Source: Streptomyces sp. AP-93
GTDB lineage: Bacteria; Actinomycetota; Actinomycetes; Streptomycetales; Streptomycetaceae
Assembly: GCF_022808175.1 (NCBI RefSeq)
Contig: NZ_JALGBX010000021.1
Span: 1 to 64,000, forward strand
Reading direction: 5' to 3'
Length of the DNA stretch: 64,000 bases
Positions 1 through 8,744 of this stretch are shown here, one piece after another (within the stretch, counting starts at the first letter, position 1; each line of letters starts with the position of its first letter). The notes under the pieces are model-generated. The model made no database searches. It was not told the DNA's origin and saw only the letters and a list, made by a program, of their open reading frames with translations. Position numbers and translations under genes: made by a program.

Positions 1-410
1 AGGGCCGCTTCGACGAGTTCGACGTTCATACGGCCAAGGCGGTCCTTGCGCTCCACCACCACGGTCGTGACGTCCGGTTCTGCCAACAGACGACGTGCTT
101 TGCTACGAGATCCGTTCACCCCGGACGCGACCTCGGATTCGATCCGCACCACCCGATGCCCGGCCTTCACCGCCCACGCCGACAACCTGGCAGTCTGACG
201 CTCCAGATCCGGCTTCTGATCGTGAGAGCAGACCCGGGCATACAACCCGACACCACCGACCCTTTCCGGCACGGCATTCGCCTCCACGTTCACCAGGATC
301 GTGCGTGGCCCCACACGCTCGGCCGGAACCGGCAAACTGCCCTCACGAAACCAGCGATACGCGGTCTGCGGATGCACACCCTGCGCCTTCGCCCACTCCT
401 TGAGGTTCAC
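1..410 (-). CDS. tnpA: IS607-type serine recombinase (TnpA), partial at window edge
   Basis: The reverse strand reads through a MerR-like N-terminal helix-turn-helix (EWAKAQGVHPQTAYRWFREG) and then a small serine-recombinase catalytic domain (YARVCSHDQK, then SEVASGVNGSRSKARRLL and VVVEHKDRLGRMNVE), the order found in IS607 transposases. It runs off the left edge, so a partner tnpB would lie outside. GTG at 410 is used because the HTH follows at once; GTG at 434 is the alternative. The residue aligned with the nucleophilic serine of this family (first S of RVSS) is Cys here, which may make the enzyme inactive. The element ends close to the next gene, only about 50 bases away. Confidence 0.8.
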   Translation of the reverse strand, partial: MNLKEWAKAQGVHPQTAYRWFREGSLPVPAERVGPRTILVNVEANAVPERVGGVGLYARVCSHDQKPDLERQTARLSAWAVKAGHRVVRIESEVASGVNGSRSKARRLLAEPDVTTVVVERKDRLGRMNVELVEAA

Positions 411-458
411 ACACCCGACCGTAACGACACTCACCCAAATGCACTATCACTCACAAGA

Positions 459-893
459 ATGAACAAAAGAACCAACAGCACCCACCCCTGGGTGGCGGAC
501 CACATCCGCCGCTTCGAGGAGACCGGCGGGGTACCGCGCCCCGGGGTCAGCGATCTGCTGCTGACCACGCGGGGGCGCCGCTCCGGGGTGCTGCGGCGCA
601 CGGCGCTGGCGTACGTCCCGTACGGGGACTCCTACGTCCTCACGGCGTCCAACGCGGGGGCCGGGCACCACCCGGCCTGGTACCTGAACCTGAGCGCCGA
701 CCCGGCCGTCACCCTCCAGGTCGGCGCCGAGACCTTCGCGGCGCTCGCCCGCCCCGCGACCCCGTCGGAGGCGGAGCGGCTGTGGCCGGTGGTGGTGGCC
801 GCGATGCCCTCGTACGCGGCCTACCGGGACGCGGCCTCGCGGACGGCCGGCCGCGAGGTCCCGCTGGTCCTGGTCACCCGCACCGACGGCTGA
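459..893 (+). CDS. Deazaflavin (F420)-dependent nitroreductase family protein
   Basis: This 144-residue protein has the hallmarks of the Ddn/DUF385 split-barrel family: a phosphate-binding stretch LLLTTRGRRSG near residues 28-38 and the segment HHPAWYLNLSADPAVTLQVG in the middle. Family members bind F420 or a related flavin and reduce quinones or nitro compounds in the cytosol; the substrate here is unknown. The ATG at 459 gives the family's usual length. The first residues (MNKRTNS) have no family counterpart and lie against the IS607-like element, so the original start and promoter may have been replaced by the insertion. Confidence 0.8.
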   Translation: MNKRTNSTHPWVADHIRRFEETGGVPRPGVSDLLLTTRGRRSGVLRRTALAYVPYGDSYVLTASNAGAGHHPAWYLNLSADPAVTLQVGAETFAALARPATPSEAERLWPVVVAAMPSYAAYRDAASRTAGREVPLVLVTRTDG

Positions 894-912
894 ACCTCAG
901 GCGCCCAAGCCC

Positions 913-1209
913 TCAGGCACGCACCTTCGGCGCCTTCGGCAGCCCGGACGACAGCGCGGTCCCGGCTCCGCCGAGGGAGGCGTCGGTCGCCTTCGAGGCG
1001 GACCCGGCGGCCGAGGCGGTGATCTCCACCGCCGTCTTCGCGTCCTTGACGGCGCCCCCGGGGTGGTCGACGATCTCGCCGACGCGCTGGGTGATCGGGG
1101 GCCCCTGGATGGCGGGCTCGTCGGCGGCGTGCGCGACGGCGGGACTGAGGGCGAGGGCCGCTCCCCCGGACAGGACGAGGGCGGCGAAGCTGCGCTTGAT
1201 GGCGTTCAT
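913..1209 (-). CDS. Small secreted protein of unknown function
   Basis: A 98-residue protein opens with a clear Sec signal peptide (NAIKRSFAALVLSGGAALAL, AxA-type cleavage at AHA about residue 28). The mature part is about 70 residues, Ala/Ser/Gly-rich, without cysteines, and has a short acidic/Pro region followed by an Ala-rich helix-forming stretch. I do not recognise the family. It stands alone, reading away from the toxin remnant, with its promoter in the 1210-1345 gap. Confidence 0.65.
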   Translation of the reverse strand: MNAIKRSFAALVLSGGAALALSPAVAHAADEPAIQGPPITQRVGEIVDHPGGAVKDAKTAVEITASAAGSASKATDASLGGAGTALSSGLPKAPKVRA

Positions 1210-1346
1210 GCCAGGCCCAACGACCCCGCCGCACCCCGAGTCACCACTCCGGCCCACTTTGGAGTGAGACCGGATCCGCCCACACCCCAGAAATATGCCC
1301 CTTGCGTAATATGCCGCACAGGTCATACTTGAAGGGAAGGTACGCG

Positions 1347-1576
1347 GACTGGGAAGTGATCGTCGTGGAGCCCGCTCTCTCGTGGCTGCACACTCTGCGC
1401 CAGAGCGATCGGCCGAGGTGCGCTTCCTGTTCGTCTTCGACCCGCTGAGGCGGGCGGTCTTCCTGGTCGGCGGAGACAAGGCCGGCGACTGGCATGGTTG
1501 GTACCGCTCGTCCATCCCACTGGCCGAGGCGGCGTACCAGGATTACGTGACACAGCAGGAGGAGGACACCCGGTGA
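1347..1576 (+). pseudogene. Broken HigB/RelE-like toxin gene (internal deletion and frameshift)
   Basis: Two pieces of one toxin are visible in different frames. The N-terminal piece WEVIVVEPALSWLHTL (from 1350) corresponds to WEIRVTDEFLVWLRAL of the intact toxin at 59445-59816. The C-terminal piece (AEVRFLFVFDPLRRAVFLVGG onward, ending at 1576) corresponds to its last 55 residues. About 40 central residues, including the LGRPLVD and NLKELRPG blocks, are missing and the reading frame changes near 1410. The stop overlaps the antitoxin start as GTGA, so the original order was toxin then antitoxin. Confidence 0.8.
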
Positions 1577-1914
1577 GCCCGACACCCGACCGCGGCGCCA
1601 AGGCAGCCCGCTGGGACGACCTCGTCGAGGAGTTCGGCTTCTCGCCCGCCGAGCAGGCGGAGATCGACCGTGGCGCGGCGGAGATGATCTCCGTCGTGCG
1701 CGCCCACCGGCTGGCGGAAGTCCGCAAGCGGCAGCACACCACCCAGGTCCAGGTCGCGGAAGCCATGGGGGTCACGCAGGCACGCGTCTCCCGGATCGAG
1801 AACGGCGAGCTGGAGCGCAGCGAGGTCGAGACCCTTGCCGCCTACGTCCGTGCGCTCGGCGGCAAACTGAAGATCGTCGCCGAGTTCGGCGACGAGCAGT
1901 ACACCCTCGGCTGA
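1573..1914 (+). CDS. XRE-family antitoxin (HigA-like), orphaned
   Basis: A 113-residue protein carries a single Xre/Cro helix-turn-helix (about residues 55-90: QVQVAEAMGVTQARVSRIEN) followed by a short tail AAYVRALGGKLKIVAEFGDE typical of antitoxins paired with Gp49/HigB-type toxins. It starts at GTG 1573, overlapping the broken toxin by four bases. Family knowledge says such proteins bind their own promoter and neutralise the toxin by contact. Here the toxin is damaged, so only the repressor role can remain. It is paralogous to the antitoxin at 59113-59448, so cross-neutralisation is possible. Confidence 0.85.
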   Translation: MSPTPDRGAKAARWDDLVEEFGFSPAEQAEIDRGAAEMISVVRAHRLAEVRKRQHTTQVQVAEAMGVTQARVSRIENGELERSEVETLAAYVRALGGKLKIVAEFGDEQYTLG

Positions 1915-1928
1915 CCTACGGCTGACAA

Positions 1929-1972
1929 CGCCCGCGGCCCCGGATCGGAGGATCGATCCGGGGCCGCGGGCG
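1929..1972. terminator. Strong bidirectional terminator hairpin
   Basis: A perfect 19-bp stem (1929-1947 with 1954-1972) and a 6-nt loop lie between the convergent antitoxin and permease genes and can end transcription from both sides. Confidence 0.85.
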
Positions 1973-2012
1973 TGCATGACACAGCGGGGGTGGGGGCGTC
2001 AGGCCCCCGGGG

Positions 2013-3593
2013 TCAGTCCTGGACGACCAGGGACGGGGTGGACTTCGTCAGGACCTCGCCGCGGAAGAAGGCCGGGCTGCGGCGTTCGGTGACGAACATG
2101 ACGACCAGGCCGAGGGCCAGCAGGCCGACGCCGATGACGAAGACGTTGCCGACGTCGAGGCCGGGGAGCGTGGAGCCGGAGCCGTAGGACGGGTCCCAGG
2201 CGTCGTACAGGGTCTTGAAGAAGACCGAGGCCAGCAGCACGCCGCCCAGGATCGGGAAGACGCCCTTGAAGAACAGGTCGCGGGCGGAGTTGCGCAGGTC
2301 CTTGCGGAAGTACCAGACGCAGGCGAAGGCCGTCAGCGAGTAGTAGAAGCAGATCATCAGGCCGAGCGCGAAGATCGTGTCGGTCAGGACGTTCTCGCTG
2401 ACCAGGGTCATGACCGTGTAGAAGAGGCCGGTCGCGACGCCCGCCATGATCGTGGCGCGGCCGGGGGTCTTGAACTTCGGGTGGACCTTGGCGTAGGAGG
2501 GCGGCAGCGCCTCGTACGTGGACATGGCCAGGACCGTGCGGGCCACCGGGATGAAGGTGGTCTGCAGGGAGGCCGTCGCGGAGGCGAGGACGGCGACGAA
2601 GAGCAGGATGCCGAGCATCGGGCCCATCACGGGGCCGGCGAGGGCGGCAAAGACGTTGCCGGAGGTCTCCGGGTTGCCGAGGCCGAAGCCGACGGTGCCG
2701 GAGCCGACGGCCATCTGGGCGGCGATGCCGGTGGCCAGGTACGAGCCCACCAGGACGACCATCGCGATGAGCGAGGCGCGGCCGGGGGTCTTCGCGGAGC
2801 CGGTGGTCTCCTCGTTGGTGGCCAGGCAGGCGTCCCAGCCCCAGTACATGAAGATCGAGAGCGAGAGGCCGGCGGTGAAGGCCGCCATGGACTCGACCGC
2901 GAAGGGGTTCATCCAGGACCAGGAGAAGTCCAGGCCGGTGTCGAAGGTGCCCGCGGAGGCCTTCTGGAAGGCCATCGCCACGAAGATGGCGAGGACGGCG
3001 AGCTGAAGGCCGACCAGCGCGTACTGGACGCCCTTGGTGGCCGTCATGCCGCGGTAGCTGATGGCGGTCGCGACGGCGATCAGGGTGAGACAGGTGCTGA
3101 TGTGGACGAGCTTGTTGTCGTCCAGGGCGGCGATCGCCGGGTTGTTCGTGATCTCGCCGGCCAGCAGCCAGAAGTAGGAGGTGGCCACGCCGGCCAGGTT
3201 GGAGAGCACGATGATCGTGGCGATCACCAGGCCCCAGCCGCACATCCAGCCGATCCGAGGCCCGAAGGCCTTCACGGTCCAGGTGAAGGAGGTGCCGCAG
3301 TCCGGCATGGCCTTGTTGAGCTCGCGGTACGCGAAGGCGACCAGCAGCATCGGCAGGAAGCCGGCCAGGAAGACGGCCGGCATCTGCACGCCGACCTCAC
3401 CTGCGGTGGAGCCGAGGGTCGAGGTCAGGCAGTAGACGGGGGCGACGGTGGAGATGCCGATGACGGCGCTTCCCACGAGGCCGACGGAGCCCTTGCCGAG
3501 GCCCTTGCCGCGCACATCACCATCGGAGCCACCCCGGGGGGTGGCTCCGCTTACCGTGTCTCCGACCGGGGGCCGGGCGTCCAGCTGTGTCAT
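2013..3593 (-). CDS. APC-family amino-acid permease
   Basis: A 526-residue integral membrane protein with about 12-13 hydrophobic helices. The first helix holds the unwound substrate-binding motif GLVGSAVIGISTVAPVY, and the sequence GTSFTWTVKAFGP later in the N-terminal half is typical of amino acid/polyamine APC permeases. It should import an amino acid or amine at the cytoplasmic membrane; specificity cannot be read from sequence. The N-terminus is a 35-residue soluble, Gly/Arg-rich tail. The gene is monocistronic, bounded by terminator hairpins at 1929-1972 and 3716-3747. The neighbouring dehydrogenase/amidohydrolase operon could use the imported compound, but the terminator between them argues for separate control. 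Confidence 0.85.
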   Translation of the reverse strand: MTQLDARPPVGDTVSGATPRGGSDGDVRGKGLGKGSVGLVGSAVIGISTVAPVYCLTSTLGSTAGEVGVQMPAVFLAGFLPMLLVAFAYRELNKAMPDCGTSFTWTVKAFGPRIGWMCGWGLVIATIIVLSNLAGVATSYFWLLAGEITNNPAIAALDDNKLVHISTCLTLIAVATAISYRGMTATKGVQYALVGLQLAVLAIFVAMAFQKASAGTFDTGLDFSWSWMNPFAVESMAAFTAGLSLSIFMYWGWDACLATNEETTGSAKTPGRASLIAMVVLVGSYLATGIAAQMAVGSGTVGFGLGNPETSGNVFAALAGPVMGPMLGILLFVAVLASATASLQTTFIPVARTVLAMSTYEALPPSYAKVHPKFKTPGRATIMAGVATGLFYTVMTLVSENVLTDTIFALGLMICFYYSLTAFACVWYFRKDLRNSARDLFFKGVFPILGGVLLASVFFKTLYDAWDPSYGSGSTLPGLDVGNVFVIGVGLLALGLVVMFVTERRSPAFFRGEVLTKSTPSLVVQD

Positions 3594-3715
3594 ACGTCAG
3601 GACGTTAGACGCTGCGTTTTCCACATCTGGAGGACCAAAGTCCAGTCCGCCACGCGCCCAAAGTCCTTGGAATCTCGAGGCCGAGAGTCTTCACGAGGAT
3701 GTAATACAAGGTTCA

Positions 3716-3747
3716 CAGGCCTGCCGATCATCGTTTCGGCAGGCCTG
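3716..3747. terminator. Terminator downstream of the aldehyde dehydrogenase operon
   Basis: A perfect 12-bp stem (3716-3727 with 3736-3747) and 8-nt loop lie about 95 nt beyond the dehydrogenase stop and upstream of the permease promoter region. Confidence 0.7.
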
Positions 3748-3843
3748 GACCTTTGATTTCACTATGCGGAAACCGCAGCACTGTCCGTTTTGACCGGTTT
3801 CAAACTTTCCAGGTCAATATTTGGTCAAGCCCGGAGTTTTGCG

Positions 3844-5325
3844 TCAACCCCAGACGATCGACTGCATCTCGCTGTAGGCGTGCAGTGCGTACGAGCCCAC
3901 GTCCCGGCCGACCCCCGAGCGCTTGAAGCCGCCGAACGGCGCCTCCATGTTCCGCCCGATGGTGTTCACGCCGACGCCGCCCGCCCGCAGCCGCCGCGCC
4001 ACGCGGAAGGCGCGCGCCGCGTCCGCGGACCACACGTAGCTGATCAGGCCGAAGTCGCTGTCGTTGGCCAGCGCCACTGCCTCGTCCTCGTCCCCGTCGA
4101 AGGGGACCACGACCACGACCGGCCCGAAGATCTCCTCTCGGACCACGCGCATGTCGTTCGTGCAGTCGACGAGGAGGGTCGGGGCCACGTAGAAGCCCTT
4201 GCCCGCCGCAGCACCCTCGCCCACCACCGGCCGCTCGCCGCCGAAGGCGATCCGGGCGCCCTCCTTCCTGCCCAGCTCGATGTACGACTCCACGCGGTCC
4301 CGGTGCGCCGCCGAGATGACCGGGCCCACCACGGTGCCGCGCACCGACGGGTCGCCGACCTTCATGAAGGCCAGGTAGCCCTGCAGCTTCTCCACCAGCT
4401 GCTCGTACACCGACCGGTGGACGATCACCCGGGTCGGAGCCGTGCAGATCTGCCCGGAGTAGAAGGAGAAGGTGGTGCCGATCCCCATCACCGCCGCGTC
4501 CAGGTCGGCGTCCGCGAGGACGATCGCCGCACCCTTGCCGCCCAGCTCCATCAGCTGCCGCTTCATCGTGCGGCCGCAGACCTCGGCGATGCGCTGCCCG
4601 ACGCCCGTGGAACCGGTGAAGGACACCATGTCCACGTCCGGGGAGTCCACGGCCGCCTCGCCGACCTCCACCGAGGTGCCGGAGACCACGTTCACCACGC
4701 CCGCCGGGACCCCGGCCTCGTGCAGGGCCTCGGCCATCCGGAACACCGACAGCGGGTCCTGCGGAGCCGGCTTCACGACGACCGTGTTACCCATGGCCAG
4801 CGCCGGGGCCACCTTGCCCGCCGGATTGGCCCACGGGTTGTTGTACGAGGTGATGCAGGTGACGACCCCGACCGGCTGGCGCACCTCCAGGGCGCCGAGG
4901 ATGCTCGCCGCACCCATCGGGCCCGCCTCGGTGACCTGCGGCGGCAGCCCGCGCTCGACCGGTTCCAGCGCGCCCTTCGCGTACCGGCGGAAGCGGGCCA
5001 CGCCCACCCCGACCTGCATGCCGCGCGCGATCCCGGTGGGGGCGCCCGTCTCGGCCCGGGCGAGCGCCGCCCAGGGCTCGTACTCCCGCTGGATGATGTC
5101 CGCGGCCCGGTCCAGGATCGCGGCGCGCTCCTCCGGTTTCGTCCGGGACCAGCCCTCGAAGGCCGCTGCCGCGGCGCGCGCCGCGTCCTCGACCTGGCCG
5201 CGCGAGGCCTCGGGGGCCAGGCCGACGACGGATTCGTCGGCCGGGTCGACCACCTCGTAATGACCGCGGGCCGGCTCGACCCACTCGCCGCCGATGTAGA
5301 GCTTCTGGGGGGCTTCGGAGCTCAT
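3844..5325 (-). CDS. NAD(P)-dependent aldehyde dehydrogenase
   Basis: A 493-residue member of the ALDH superfamily at full family length. It keeps the catalytic Asn in SYNNPW (162/163), the general-base Glu260 in MELGGKGAA and the nucleophile Cys294 in GQICTAPTR. The nucleotide-binding FTGSTGVGQ is at 236-244. It oxidises an aldehyde to an acid in the cytosol. Its ATG overlaps the stop of the upstream amidohydrolase (ATGA), so the two are translationally coupled and probably act in one pathway, with the hydrolase product or a downstream aldehyde as substrate. The exact substrate is unknown. Confidence 0.9.
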   Translation of the reverse strand: MSSEAPQKLYIGGEWVEPARGHYEVVDPADESVVGLAPEASRGQVEDAARAAAAAFEGWSRTKPEERAAILDRAADIIQREYEPWAALARAETGAPTGIARGMQVGVGVARFRRYAKGALEPVERGLPPQVTEAGPMGAASILGALEVRQPVGVVTCITSYNNPWANPAGKVAPALAMGNTVVVKPAPQDPLSVFRMAEALHEAGVPAGVVNVVSGTSVEVGEAAVDSPDVDMVSFTGSTGVGQRIAEVCGRTMKRQLMELGGKGAAIVLADADLDAAVMGIGTTFSFYSGQICTAPTRVIVHRSVYEQLVEKLQGYLAFMKVGDPSVRGTVVGPVISAAHRDRVESYIELGRKEGARIAFGGERPVVGEGAAAGKGFYVAPTLLVDCTNDMRVVREEIFGPVVVVVPFDGDEDEAVALANDSDFGLISYVWSADAARAFRVARRLRAGGVGVNTIGRNMEAPFGGFKRSGVGRDVGSYALHAYSEMQSIVWG

Positions 5326-7061
5326 CGCGTGCTCACCGTCCTCGTGTCCCGGCCCGAACGGAGCACGATCCCCGGGATCGCCCCCGTGACCTCGTCGTCG
5401 CGGATGGTCTCCACGCCGTTGACGCGTACGGACACCATGCCGATCGCCCGCGCGTCCAGCCGCGGGCTGTCCCCCGGCAGGTCGTGCACGAGCGTCGCAG
5501 GCCCCGCCTCGATGCGCTCCGGGTCGAAGAGCACCAGGTCCGCGTGGAACCCCTCGGTGATCCGGCCGCGCTCGCGCAGCCCGAACAGCTGGGCCGGGTC
5601 GTCGGTGAGCATCCGTACCGCCTGCTCCAGCGGCACCAGCTTGCGGCCGCGCAGGCAGTCCCCGAGGAAGCGCGTCGTGTACGGGGCTCCGCACATGCGG
5701 TCCAGGTGGGCGCCGGCGTCGGAGCCGCCGAGCATGACGTCCTCGTGCTGCCAGGTCTCGGCGCGCAGCGCCCAGCTCGCCGGGTCGTTGTCGGTCGGCA
5801 TGGGCCAGAGCACCGTACGCAGGTCGTCGTTGGCGCAGATCTCCACCAGGCACTGGAAGGCGTCCTGGCCGCGCTCGGCCGCGATGTCGTTGACGACGCG
5901 CCCGGACAGGCCCTCGTTGGCCTCGCTGTAGGTGTCGCCGATGACGTAGCGGCCGAAGTTGGCCAGGCGCCGGAACACCCCGGCCTCCTTGCTGGCCGCG
6001 CGGCGCAGCATCTCGGCGCGCACCTGCGCGTCGCGCAGCTTCGCGATGCGCTCGGGGACGGGCAGGGCCAGGACCTCGCCCCAGCCGGGGATGAGGTTGA
6101 GGGCGCAGAAGGTGCCCAGCGACATGTTCATGGGGGTCAGGATCGGCATCGTCAGCGCGACGATCCGGCCGCCGGCCTTGCGGGCTCGCTCGCTGGGGAT
6201 CAGCTGGCGCGGCACGCGCTCGGGGACGGAGGCGTCGATGGTGAGCACGTTCCAGTTCAGGGGCCGTCCGGCGGCCGCGCTCATCTCGACGAAGAGGTCG
6301 ATCTCCTCGTCGGCGAACTGGTCGAGGCAGCCCGCGACGATCGCTTCGAGCTGGGTGCCCTCGTGCTCGGAGACCGCCCGGGACAGCGCGAGGAGCTCCT
6401 CGGGCTTGGCGTGCCGGGAGGCGACGGGGGCGCCGGAGCCGTCGGAGTGCGTGGAGGACTGGGTGGTCGACAGGCCCCAGGCGCCGGCGTTCATGGCGTC
6501 GTGGAACAGGTCGAGCATCGCCTGCATCTGCTCTTCGGTGGGCTGGCCGCCGACGGCGTCCTCGCCCATGACGTGCCGGCGCAGCGCGCAGTGGCCGACC
6601 ATGAAACCGGCGTTGACGGCGATGCGGCCGTCGAGCGCGTCGAGGTACTCGCCGAAGGTGGACCAGGTCCAGTCGACGCCCTCCTCGAGTGCGGCCAGGG
6701 CCATGCCCTCGACCTTGCTCATCATGCGGCGGGTGTAGTCGGCGTCCTCGGGGCGGGCGGGGTTGAGGGGTGCCAGGGTGAATCCGCAGTTGCCGCCCGC
6801 GACGGTGGTCACTCCGTGGTTCATGGAGGGGGTCGCGTACGGGTCCCAGAACAGCTGGGCGTCGTAGTGCGTGTGGGGGTCGATGAACCCGGGGGTCAGG
6901 ACGAGGCCGGTCGCGTCCTCGGTGCTCCTGGCCTCTTCGGTGACCGTGCCTGGCTCGGCGATGACGGCGATCCGGCCGTCGCGTATCCCTACGTCGGCCA
7001 CGCGGGCGGGTGCGCCGGTGCCGTCCACGACGGTGGCGCCCTTGATCAGATGGTCGAGCAT
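5322..7061 (-). CDS. Amidohydrolase, N-acyl-D-amino-acid deacylase type
   Basis: This 579-residue metal-dependent hydrolase has the TIM-barrel signature DPHTHYDAQ (His63 and His65), GHCALRRHVMG in the middle and GGSDAGAHLD, which carries the late-barrel Asp. N- and C-terminal beta-sandwich segments (GATVVDGTG; HADLVLFDPERI) match D-aminoacylase/dihydroorotase-like enzymes. It should hydrolyse an amide or cyclic amide; homologues are often annotated N-acyl-D-amino-acid deacylase, though true D-aminoacylase activity is unproven. A GAGAGG site sits 7 nt before ATG 7061. It is the first gene of a two-gene operon with the aldehyde dehydrogenase. Confidence 0.85.
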   Translation of the reverse strand: MLDHLIKGATVVDGTGAPARVADVGIRDGRIAVIAEPGTVTEEARSTEDATGLVLTPGFIDPHTHYDAQLFWDPYATPSMNHGVTTVAGGNCGFTLAPLNPARPEDADYTRRMMSKVEGMALAALEEGVDWTWSTFGEYLDALDGRIAVNAGFMVGHCALRRHVMGEDAVGGQPTEEQMQAMLDLFHDAMNAGAWGLSTTQSSTHSDGSGAPVASRHAKPEELLALSRAVSEHEGTQLEAIVAGCLDQFADEEIDLFVEMSAAAGRPLNWNVLTIDASVPERVPRQLIPSERARKAGGRIVALTMPILTPMNMSLGTFCALNLIPGWGEVLALPVPERIAKLRDAQVRAEMLRRAASKEAGVFRRLANFGRYVIGDTYSEANEGLSGRVVNDIAAERGQDAFQCLVEICANDDLRTVLWPMPTDNDPASWALRAETWQHEDVMLGGSDAGAHLDRMCGAPYTTRFLGDCLRGRKLVPLEQAVRMLTDDPAQLFGLRERGRITEGFHADLVLFDPERIEAGPATLVHDLPGDSPRLDARAIGMVSVRVNGVETIRDDEVTGAIPGIVLRSGRDTRTVSTR

Positions 7062-7104
7062 GACGTCCTCTCTGCCGGTTCTCGCGTTGCGCGCGTGCCC
7101 TGGG

Positions 7105-7345
7105 GCTCCGCCCCAGACCCCGCTCCTCAAACGCCGGAGGGGCTGGATTTTGGCCGGCGTCCGGCCTTCGTACGCCCAGTGCCTGCGCGCCCTCGCGAGG
7201 CTTGGATCGCCCTGCCGGCTCGCACGATGCACTGCACGCACGTGCAGGCCGACGCCGGCCAAATCCAGCCTCGCCGGCGTTTGAGGCGCCGCCGGAGGCA
7301 CATCCGGCCCCCGCCGGCGTTTGAGGCGCGGGGGTCCGGGGGCTG
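7105..7345. repeat. Inverted intergenic repeats in a 434-bp gene-free gap
   Basis: The gap 7062-7495 has no credible gene. It holds several copies of a short palindromic unit of the kind found between Streptomyces genes: CTCAAACGCCGG followed by GGGGCTGGATTT (7132-7152), the inverse near 7262-7286 (AAATCCAGCCTCGCCGGCG), and another GCCGGCGTTTGAGGCG near 7315. They form large potential hairpins and may act as terminators or mRNA stabilisers between the two operons. Confidence 0.6.
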
Positions 7346-7495
7346 GTCCCCGGCGACGGCGCCGCACGTGCAGCGCCGCAGGCCAGGGCCCCGGCCGGAG
7401 TCCGCCGGGCCGGCCGCGGCCTCGGCATGGCTCCGGCCGGGGCCGGTTGCGGGGCGGCGGTCCGGGAAGACACCGCCCCGAGTTCCCCCGCCGGG

Positions 7496-8617
7496 TCAGA
7501 CGGCCTCGCGGAAGCGCGTGGTGCGGTGCACCGGGTCGGTGTCGATGTGCGGGATGACGTGCTCGCCGATGAGCTTGATGGTGGTCATCGTGTCCTCGGG
7601 CGAGACGCCGGTCGGCAGGCCGAAGGAGAGCTGGTCGGCGCCGGCCTCCTCCCAGCGCTTGCACTGCGCGCGGACCTCGGAGGGGTCGCCGCAGATGAGC
7701 AGTTCCTCGGCGATCAGCAGCTCGATGATCTCCGCGTTGTACTCGGGGAGGATCTCGGGCCACTCGGGGATCATCTCGGGGCGCGGGAAGGTGTCGTGGT
7801 AGCGGAAGACCAGCGACTGGAAGCGGTTCATGTTGGCGTTGACGGCGATCTCGACGGCCTTGTCGTGGGTCTCGGCGCAGATCGCGGTCGAGGTGACCAT
7901 GACGTTGTCGTTGACGAAGGCGCCGATGGCCTTCGCCTCCTGGATCGCGGTCTTGTACTGCTCCAGCACCCAGGCCATGTCGGAGACCTTCTGGACGCTG
8001 AAGCCGAGGACTCCGAGGCCCTTCTTGGCGGCCATCGCGTACGAGGAGGGCGAGCCGGCGGCGTACCACATGGCCGGGTGGGCCTTACCGTACGGCTTGG
8101 GGAAGATCTTGCGCGGCGGGAGCGACCAGTGCTTTCCCTGGAACCCCTCGTACTCCTCCTGGAGGAACATCTTGGGGAACTCGGCGATGGTCTCTTCCCA
8201 GATCTCCTTGGTGCCGTTCATGTCCTCGATGCCGGGAAGGAAGCCGAGGATCTCGTGGCTGCCGGCGCCGCGGCCGGTGCCGAACTCGAAGCGCCCCTTG
8301 GAGAGGTGGTCGAGCATGGCGACCTTCTCGGCCACCTTGACCGGGTGGTTGACCGGGGCGAGCGGGTTGAAGATGCCGGAGCCGAGGTGGATGCGCTCGG
8401 TGGCGTGGGCGAGGTACCCGAGGAACACCTCGTTCGCCGAAAGGTGCGAGTACTCCTCCAGGAAGTGGTGCTCGGAGGCCCAGGCGTACTTGAACCCGGA
8501 CTTGTCCGCCTGGATGACGTACTCGGTCTCCTCGATCAGCGCCTTGTGCTCTGCCTCGGGGTCGACCTTGGACCGTGCCTCAGGCACGTATCCCTGCACA
8601 AAGAGCCCGAATTCCAA
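7496..8617 (-). CDS. LLM-class flavin-dependent oxidoreductase
   Basis: A 373-residue protein of the bacterial luciferase-like fold. It starts MEFGLFVQGYVPE, has WASEHHFLEEYSHLSAN with the usual E-H-H substrate/flavin segment, then LGSGIFNPLAPVNHPVKVAEKVAMLDHLSKGRFEFGTGRG, the classic luciferase-family signature around residues 97-135. Members use FMNH2 with oxygen, or F420, to oxidise carbon compounds; which cofactor is used here is not decidable. It is a single gene preceded by two inverted-repeat operators (8641-8655 and 8691-8716), shared with other catabolic genes in the window, so it probably belongs to that regulon. Confidence 0.88.
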   Translation of the reverse strand: MEFGLFVQGYVPEARSKVDPEAEHKALIEETEYVIQADKSGFKYAWASEHHFLEEYSHLSANEVFLGYLAHATERIHLGSGIFNPLAPVNHPVKVAEKVAMLDHLSKGRFEFGTGRGAGSHEILGFLPGIEDMNGTKEIWEETIAEFPKMFLQEEYEGFQGKHWSLPPRKIFPKPYGKAHPAMWYAAGSPSSYAMAAKKGLGVLGFSVQKVSDMAWVLEQYKTAIQEAKAIGAFVNDNVMVTSTAICAETHDKAVEIAVNANMNRFQSLVFRYHDTFPRPEMIPEWPEILPEYNAEIIELLIAEELLICGDPSEVRAQCKRWEEAGADQLSFGLPTGVSPEDTMTTIKLIGEHVIPHIDTDPVHRTTRFREAV

Positions 8618-8640
8618 GGGGATTCACCGTCCTTCTGTTT

Positions 8641-8655
8641 CTGACGTTGCGTCAG
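8641..8655. promoter_or_regulatory. Palindromic operator CTGACG-TTG-CGTCAG
   Basis: A perfect 6+3+6 palindrome 24 bp upstream of the oxidoreductase start. The same palindrome, with only the central three bases changed, occurs at 10567-10581 and 30631-30645, and a one-mismatch form at 52599-52613. The size and symmetry fit a TetR-family operator. Confidence 0.7.
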
Positions 8656-8690
8656 ATTCGATGTCACGACTGTTCCACCGCGAGGGCGGG

Positions 8691-8716
8691 AGCGTCAATA
8701 CCTGACGCTCCATCAG
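8691..8716. promoter_or_regulatory. Second operator upstream of the oxidoreductase
   Basis: AGCGTCA-N5-TGACGCT (8691-8709) overlaps CTGACGCTCCATCAG (8702-8716). Both reuse the TGACG/CGTCA half-site of the 8641 palindrome and would give a tandem binding site. Confidence 0.5.
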
Positions 8717-8744
8717 ATAGAGCCACGGGGGCACTCGACGGCCG

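Noticed and set aside
2481..3608. Long plus-strand frame opposite the permease
   Set aside because: It is an antisense shadow of high-GC coding sequence, with low-complexity Gly/Arg/Asp composition and no domain.
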